Positions 57,930-64,000 of a stretch of 64,000 nucleotides of DNA are shown here, piece after piece. The stretch covers positions 56,675,741-56,739,740 of the forward strand of contig CM041465.1 in NCBI GenBank assembly GCA_023213395.1. Reading direction: 5' to 3'. The notes under the pieces are model-generated. The model saw only the letters and a list, made by a program, of their open reading frames with translations, was not told the DNA's origin and ran no database searches. Source of the DNA: Cycas panzhihuaensis (lineage: Eukaryota > Cycadophyta). The stretch's first letter is position 1. Each line of letters starts with the position of its first letter. A program made the translations under genes and the position numbers.

Positions 57930-59857
57930 TGAGGGTTAATAAAAAATGTGAAGGTTTCCATTTTGGTAGATAGTGGTAGTACACACAATTTCATAAATCG
58001 CCCTATTGTAGAAAAGTTAGGTCTCACAGTAAAGCCACTCAATATATTCCAGGTGGTAATAGCAAATGGTAGGACTATGCCTTGTGGTGGTTATTGCCAG
58101 CAAGTAAGCTTACGTATTGCAGAGTACTCAACCACATCTTCCATGTTTACCATGCCTGTTAGTGGGATTGACGTGGTTCTAGGAGTACAATGGCTTCAAA
58201 CCTTGGAAAATATTGTTACCAATTTTCGGATGAGGTTTATGTGTTTTCATCAAAAGGGACGTAAGTACAAGCTACAGGCTCCCAACATTCCTCCAGTACA
58301 ATTGGTATCATCTTAGCGAATAAAAAAGATACTTCGAAAAAATCCCACCTCATTCATGATTTCCTGTTATAAGATAGCAGTAAAAGAAGTTCCCACATAG
58401 GTACAAGAACTAATTGACCAATATAGTAAGGTTTTTGAGGAACTACCACCTGAACTTCCTTCTAGTCATGGATATGAGCATGCGATTGATTTGGTTCCTC
58501 AATCGGCCCCTATCAATATCAAGATATATAGGCACTCATTCCATCATAAACAAGAGATTGAACACATCACTCAAGATCTTCTCCAACAAGGAATCATCGT
58601 GCCAAGCAATAGTCCCTTCATATTTCTAGTTATAATTGCACGAAAGAAAGATGGATCATATCATATATGTGGAGATTATCGGGCTCTCAATAGATTAACG
58701 ATCAAGAATAGATACTTGATTCCTCGTATCGATGACCTTTTGGATGAACTTCATGGAGCAAAGTTCTTCTTAAAAATTGATCTATGCTCTAGATACTATC
58801 AGATTCATATCAAAGAGGAAGACACGCATAAGACAGCTTCTTGCACACATGAAGGGTTATTCAAATTTTAGGTTATCCCTTTTGGCTGACGAATGCCCCT
58901 GCAATGTTTCAAAATATGATGAACTAGATGCTCAGGCCATATATTTAAAAATTTGTACTAGTTTCTTTTTATGATATCCTAATCTATAGTCATTCTTGGT
59001 ATGAGCATCTCTAACACATACAGATCATCCTCTAGTTATTACAGAACCAATAATTGTTCACAAACAAAAAGAAATTTATATTTGGTCAAATAAAGCTAGA
59101 ATATTTAGGGCATATAGTATCTTCTAAAGGAGTGTGAATTGACCCAAAGAAGATCGAGCCGATTATCAACTGGCCCACACCTAAGAATGTTATGGGAGTT
59201 CGAGGATTCTTAGGAGCTGTTGGGTTCGTACGCAAATTTATCAAAGGTTATGCTCATATAGTTACGCCTTTAACAAATTTGACAAGAAAAAAGACATTTA
59301 AATGGGATCAATTAGCAGAAGCAGCATTCCAACAACTAAAGACAACTATGACTACGGCCCTAGTCCTTGCACTACTACAATTCTCAAAACCCTTCACTAT
59401 TGAATGTGACGCCTCTGGTTTTGGGTTAGGAGCAGTTTTATTACAAGAAGATTTACCACTAGCATATGAAAGTCATAAGCTCAATAGTTGTGAGTGCCTG
59501 AAACCAATATATGACAAAGAAATGCTAGCCATTATGCATGCCATCCAACAGTGGTGACAATATTTGCTAGGAAATAAATTTATCATCAAGACTGATCATG
59601 ACAGTTTGAAATATTTTTTGAATAAAAAATCATTAACAGATGAACAACAAAAGTGGGTGAGCAGATTACAAGCATTTGACTTTTCGATAATTTACAAGAA
59701 AGAAAAGGAGAACATCATATCAGATGCATTATCAAGATATGTAGTAGAAGATCATGAAGAGGATAAAGCATCATTAAAAACCATTATCATAATTAACCTA
59801 GCATGGATGGAGGAACTAGTCAAAGGTTACGACGAGGACGCTTATTCTCAAAAGGTG
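57930..59857 (+). pseudogene. Chromovirus D protease, RT and RNase H, broken
   Basis: Protease: 'VSILVDSGSTHNFINRPIVE' (57951) with intact D-S-G, ending 'VVLGVQWLQTL'. RT: 'LPPELPSSHGYEHAIDLVP', 'IIARKKDGSYHICGDYRALNR' (about 58636), 'DELHGAKFFLKIDL', and then the active site near 58960 as 'FYDILIYS', where relatives have FFDDILIYS, so the first catalytic Asp is lost. RT connection: 'VRGFLGAVGFVRKFIKGY'. RNase H: 'FTIECDASGFGLGAVLL' (about 59395), 'YDKEMLAIMHAIQQW', a TGA for the usual Arg, 'QYLLGNKFIIKTDHDSLKYF' and 'DALSRY'. G is inserted at 59857 within the linker to integrase. Confidence 0.85.
59853..59857 (+). repeat. Target-site duplication of G, left copy
   Basis: AGGTG directly before the solo LTR, identical to 62446-62450. 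Confidence 0.9.
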
Positions 59858-62445
59858 TGAAACGCCCTCTGCGGGGTGGTGATCTTATGTCTAGCAAAGG
59901 GGGATAAAAGACACTACGCTAACTAGGCTAGACAGCGAGGACCTCACCTCGTAGGACGTCCGTGCGCTGGAACGCAGGTTCGGGACTGCAAGGTGCCTGG
60001 TTGCTTCCAGGTAGCCGTGCAAAAATGAGGCCTTCCTACCCTTTGGATGGCCGGGAAGGAGAGGAGGCACCTCGCGCGTTGCGGCTTCTCAAGGCAATGA
60101 GAAGGCAACGAAGGCAAGGGGGGGACAACTGATCCAACACACAAGCAAACGGCTAAAGGGATAACTCGGGTTTGACACAAAAAGGGGGTGTCTACACTAT
60201 GCTACGTAAAACGAGAAACTAGTGCAGAAAAGTAAATGCAAGGAAATGATTATTTCTTCCTTATTCCTTTATGTTTTTTACCCTTTCTTATCTATCAGGC
60301 AGATGCAAAAGACAAGACGAACATAAGAGGAAACACAAAGGAAACACGAAGAATACCTGGATCAGGCGTTTGAGGTAGGAGCACGGTTGATCCCGCAAGG
60401 TTCCCTCTCCCTCTATCTCCTTTCTCCGCGTACGCGACGCCGGTTTACGATGGTAAGGGGGTTCACTTACCTCCCCGTGAGCGTGCGAAACCAAATGAAA
60501 TGAAAGGACGAAAAGGAAACTCAAAACTAAAGGAGAGGAGATACCGTATGGGAGTTAACCGGCAATGGGTTCGCTCTGCGCACCACCTCCACCAACGCGA
60601 TCCTGCAAGAAAGCATGAAGAGCACCTTCCTCTCGGGAGAGAGGCTACAAAATATACAAGGAGATATAGGTATATGTATTGTAAAACTAAAATTAATGCA
60701 ACCAAATAAGTTAGGCTATGTGTTAGAACGTAGCAAAAAAAAAAACGAAACAAGAGTACACGAGATACTCTTACTCTACCAAATGCCACAAGCGCACAAA
60801 GTGGAACTGAGTATAGCCTAGGGATGGCTAACTCACCCACGGGAGGTCTCCAAAGGGCTCGGGAAAGAAATGCCGGGTGGAAACAAGGTAGATGCGGATA
60901 ATCCCAAACCGGTCCAGATGCACTGACACAATCCCCTAAACTCCTTCGACCCGTTCCTTGAGACAGCGTGTATGGTAAGGGGAAGAGGACAAGGGACGGA
61001 ACCCTTGGGGAGAAGGATGGCAATGGGGACTAACCCCGCCTATCTCCCTCAAATCCTCGTGTATGCCCCCTTACTCTGGCTGACTAAGGAAGGAGTGAAA
61101 GAAGGCTTGGAGAAAATGAGGGACTCAAAAGGAAAAAACAGGAAAATGGATTTGGGTCAAGGTAGCACTACTAAGTACTGTGGCCAATAGTAGTCACTTT
61201 CATTTAAGGGGTAAAAGAGATAAAGCAGGGAGAAAGAAGAGGTGGAATGCTTGACAGCAAAAATAAGAAGAAATCCAGATATGTCCAAGGGTTTGCAAGG
61301 GAAAAACAAAGAAAGTACAAGTAAAAGGAAGAGAAAATGCAAGTAAAATACAGAAATTGCAAGCAAAACTAAAGGGTACCTTGTGTAGAGAAGTCAAGCA
61401 TGCTTCCTGCCACTAGGAACAGCAGTAATGGAAGTCCAACGGAGGTTGATTATGAGTATGTCCTGCTGAAATGTTGATGGAAAAGGCTCTTTGTGAAGTT
61501 GGAGCTGTGAAGTAGGTCTTTGGGGCAACTTCTTAGTTGAAGAAGTCCCTTGAATCTCTGAGCAACTGCAAGGAGAAGAAAGCTGGCTGTGGAGAGTAGT
61601 AAGGGGCAGCAATGGCCCTGCAAAATCCACTGGTGGCAGCCTGGTTCACCCTCCTCAGTTGCTGTGCATGAGCTTGATGTGTTTTCTGTCTGTTTTCCTG
61701 TGTAAAGTTGAGAGTTTCTCTTAAGAGTCTGAAAAATGAGCAAAAGGATCCCTGGAAATGGGGAGGAAAACTCCCTTTATCCCCTGTTCACAACAGGTGA
61801 ACGTTGGGGATGTCAGGGCATCTCCAATCGAACAAAGCCATGCGGCAGTTTCGCAAAAAAAGCGGAAACTATCGCATGGTTCTCTTTTTTTTAAATTTCA
61901 AACAGTCGTACTGTGGCAAACTCAGTGGTACCGCTTAGTTTACCGCGGTATCAGCCTGAAACTAAAAAAAGAGAAAAATAGGCAGCAAAATCAAGTTTTA
62001 AGGCAAAAACTGAAGCTAAACATGAATTAAGGCAGCTGGGGGAATGCCTAGGCAGTGGGCAAGCACCCAAAACAACCCAAAAAGTCCTAACTAAGGATCG
62101 AGTTTGACTTAGAAAGGATGGCAACACAGACGACATGTCGTAACATGAGCAAGTAAACTGGCAGAAACACACCTGGGAGACTTTGGAGACATCATGGGTG
62201 GCTGTACACCATATGGGGTGTCGCATTCACTGAGGAATGCCCCCGCTGTGAGTCGTCATAGGCTGAAGGTGTGCCATTAGGCACATGCATTATGAGTAAG
62301 CAGGCAATCAACGCGTGAAGGTAGGCAGATGTCAAGCAACCTACTCTAAATAACCTTAATCAAACCACGGCAAAAAGGGTAAGAGAATATACCTGAACAA
62401 CCTGCGTCGATGTATCTCGAGTCCATTCCCAGTGGCTGGGAAACA
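59858..62445 (-). repeat. Solo Tat-like LTR G (2588 bp)
   Basis: On the minus strand it starts TGTTTCCCAGCCAC and ends GCGTTTCA, the same end as LTR B. It contains the family blocks: 'AGCCTATGACGACTCAC' near 62250, a degraded palindrome (61909-61951, centre GGTACC), the TAGCC/GGCTA hairpin (60814-60830), and a 'CGGACGTCCTACGAGG' block near 59955. No internal region or second LTR is present, and both sides have the identical 5-bp duplication AGGTG. This is therefore a solo LTR left by LTR-LTR recombination. ORFs inside it are chance. Confidence 0.9.
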
Positions 62446-62450
62446 AGGTG
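62446..62450 (+). repeat. Target-site duplication of G, right copy
   Basis: AGGTG, identical to the left copy. D's reading frame continues from here without a shift. Confidence 0.9.
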
Positions 62451-63783
62451 CTACAAAAAATCAAGGACTTAATACCAAGTACTCTCTCAAAGGAAATTTA
62501 ATCTTGCGAAAAGGTAATATGCTAGTGCCTATAGTAGTGGCAATCAAAATAAAGATCTTAGAGGAGGCCCATCTGTCACCAGTGGGAGGCCATATAGGAG
62601 TAGACAAAACTTATCACAAAATTTGAGAAAATTTCTTCTAGAAAGGAATGAAAGAAGAAATACAGAAGTTTGTAGTAGAATGTGATCACTGCCAGATAAA
62701 CAAAGGAGAGAATGTAAAAGCTCTAGGTCTTCTTCAGCCTCTATCGATTCTGAAACAAAGATGGGAGGAGATATCTATGGACTTCATCACGAGGCTACCA
62801 AAATTAGAAGGTAAGGATACCTTTTTTGTTGTTGTGGATTGACTAACTAAGTATGTACATTTTAGGGGAAGTCAAGCAACAATAAAAACTCCTCAAATAG
62901 CAGAGTTATTCATCAAGGAGATATATCATCTCCATGGGTTTACAAAAGTAATAGTTAGCGATCGTGATCTTAAATTCACCAGTCATTTCTAGCAAGAATT
63001 ATTCAGATTGCCAGGCATGAAGCTTAATATGAGTTTCGCATATTATCCGCAATCAGACGGTCAGATAAAAGCTATAAATAAATGTATAGAGGGGTATCTA
63101 CGTAATTTCACCACTCAAAGCCTACTCCAATGGCACAAATGGCTTCATTTAGCAGAATGGTGGTATAATACAACTTACCACACTTCTTCCAAAATGTCCC
63201 CTTTTCAAGCATTATATGGATTTGAACTACCATCTATTCTTAATTGGACCCAGCCATCCAAAGTACAATCAATCAAAAAGTATCACAAACAGTCAAGGTA
63301 GATACTAGATACCTTAAAAGATAACTTCAACTTAGCTTGCAATCGAATGAAGCAACAAGCTGATCTTCAAAGAACGAAGTGTTTATTTGAGGTAGGAGAC
63401 TGGGTTTTTCTGTGATTACAATCCTACAAGCAAAATAGCCTAAAATAAACAGGATAAAATAAACTTCAACCGAAATTTTTTGGATCCTATAAAATCTTGG
63501 CTAAAATTAGAGATGTAACCTACTAATAGAGCTTCCCCTAGATTGCCGAATACACAATACATTCCATATTTCTTGCCTTAAGAGGAAGTTAGGAGAAAAG
63601 GTACCAATCCAGATAGAACTTCCAATATTAGATGAGGAAGGAGGACTATCAGTTGAACTAGAAGGTATCCTTGAGAAACGTACCAAAAGGTTGCATTCTC
63701 ATGAAATCACAGAATACCTTATCAAATGGAAAGTAATAGACAACAATGAAGCCACATGGGAATCTGAAGAATGGATACAATAG
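62451..63783 (+). pseudogene. Chromovirus D integrase and chromodomain, broken
   Basis: Integrase: zinc region 'HLSPVGGHIGVDKTYHKI' and 'CDHCQINKGENVKALG'; catalytic core 'SMDFITRLPKLEGKDTFFVVVD' then TGA for the usual Arg; 'VIVSDRDLKFTSHF' with TAG for Trp; and 'YYPQSDGQIKAINKCIEGYL'. The third catalytic residue, Glu in G-Q-x-E, is Lys here (about 63067). 'WWYNTTYHTSSKMSPFQALYG' follows (about 63160). After frame breaks, a chromodomain is readable at about 63655-63780: 'VELEGILEKRTKRLHSHEI', 'TEYLIKWKVIDNNEATWES', which gives the lineage. Confidence 0.85.
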
Positions 63784-63825
63784 TACTAAATTTTACCCAT
63801 GCTTTGAAGGCAAAGCATGTTTTGA

Positions 63826-63847
63826 GGGGGGGGGGGGGGGGGGGAGA
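63826..63847 (+). other. Polypurine tract of D: a run of 19 G
   Basis: Nineteen consecutive G then AGA, just before the 3' LTR. The position is that of the polypurine tract. Such a long pure G run is unusual and its length may be unreliable in the assembly. Confidence 0.7.
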
Positions 63848-63849
63848 TT

Positions 63850-64000
63850 TTTAGTATTCCTAAATATGGTCATAAATATAGCTTATGACCATTTAAATCA
63901 AAGGTCTTTGAACGACGATTCCAATGATCTAGATGAAAGTTAATTCTGACATCTATATCAAAAGTTATGACCATTTATATTTAGCTTGCCAGTTTTTGGA
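63850..64000 (+). repeat. 3' LTR of chromovirus D, first 151 bp
   Basis: Matches the 5' LTR from 41465 onward (ATTCCTAAATATGG, CATAAATATAGCTTATGACC), with roughly a tenth of positions changed, mostly C/T and G/A. The TG start is mutated to TT. Cut by the window end. Confidence 0.9.

Larger units (their letters stand above)
41465..64000 (+). mobile_element. Chromovirus D, split by E and G, 3' LTR runs off the window
   Basis: Complete set of Ty3 chromovirus parts in three pieces: 41465-42708 (5' LTR, primer-binding site, start of gag), 57384-59857 (rest of gag, protease, RT, RNase H) and 62446-64000 (integrase, chromodomain, polypurine tract, start of 3' LTR). With E and G removed, the reading frames continue across both junctions. 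About one base in ten differs between the two LTRs over the 150 bp available, so D is old. CCCTC (41460-41464) is the candidate target-site duplication in element F; its partner lies outside. Confidence 0.9.

Noticed and set aside
60463-61023. 186-codon ORF on the minus strand
   Set aside because: It lies wholly inside the solo LTR G, and the corresponding parts of LTR B do not keep the frame.

Overview
The window is plant nuclear DNA made almost entirely of nested, decayed LTR retrotransposons. The evidence is chromodomain-bearing Ty3/gypsy elements, Tat/Ogre-like Ty3 elements with 2.5-3.1 kb LTRs, a Ty1/copia remnant, a plant mobile domain (PMD) gene, and the 3' end of a vacuolar-processing-enzyme (legumain) gene. 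Dense nesting and long LTRs suggest a large, repeat-rich genome (gymnosperm, fern or similar). The species cannot be read from the sequence.

Layout. 1-5345: chromovirus H (+), lacking its 5' LTR in this window. 5808-6994: three 3' exons of a legumain/VPE gene copy. 6995-9480: no recognisable gene. 9490-11030: an unrecognised, stop-riddled coding remnant (-). 11553-13132: the 3' end of a Ty1/copia element I (-), cut at 13132 by element A. 13133-16291 is the 5' LTR of Tat-like element A (+). Its gag is split by Tat-like element B (17108-30363, +) and resumes at 30364-33150. At 33151 a further Tat-like element F (+) begins inside A's coding sequence. F runs LTR-gag-protease-RT until 41464, where chromovirus D (+) starts. 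D (41465 to beyond 64000) is split twice: by Tat-like element E (42709-57383, -) in gag, and by a solo Tat-like LTR, G (59858-62445, -), between RNase H and integrase. The inferred stack is I > A > (B, F), F > D > (E, G). The right-hand ends of I, A, F and D should lie beyond the window.

The most unusual content is in B and E. They come from two different LTR subfamilies yet share one architecture: LTR, gag, aspartic protease, no visible RT or integrase, an antisense PMD gene that still has intron signals, a stand-alone ATG-initiated RNase H ORF on the sense strand, LTR. They look non-autonomous and would depend on enzymes from relatives such as F. A pair of palindromes centred on GGTACC/AGTACT occurs upstream of the TATA region in the LTRs. 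A similar pair occurs just upstream of the antisense PMD gene, as if both promoters shared a cis-element.

No RNA gene, CRISPR array, origin or intact protein-coding gene was found. Coordinates of long degraded genes are approximate. LTR ends, target-site duplications and exon borders were read base by base.
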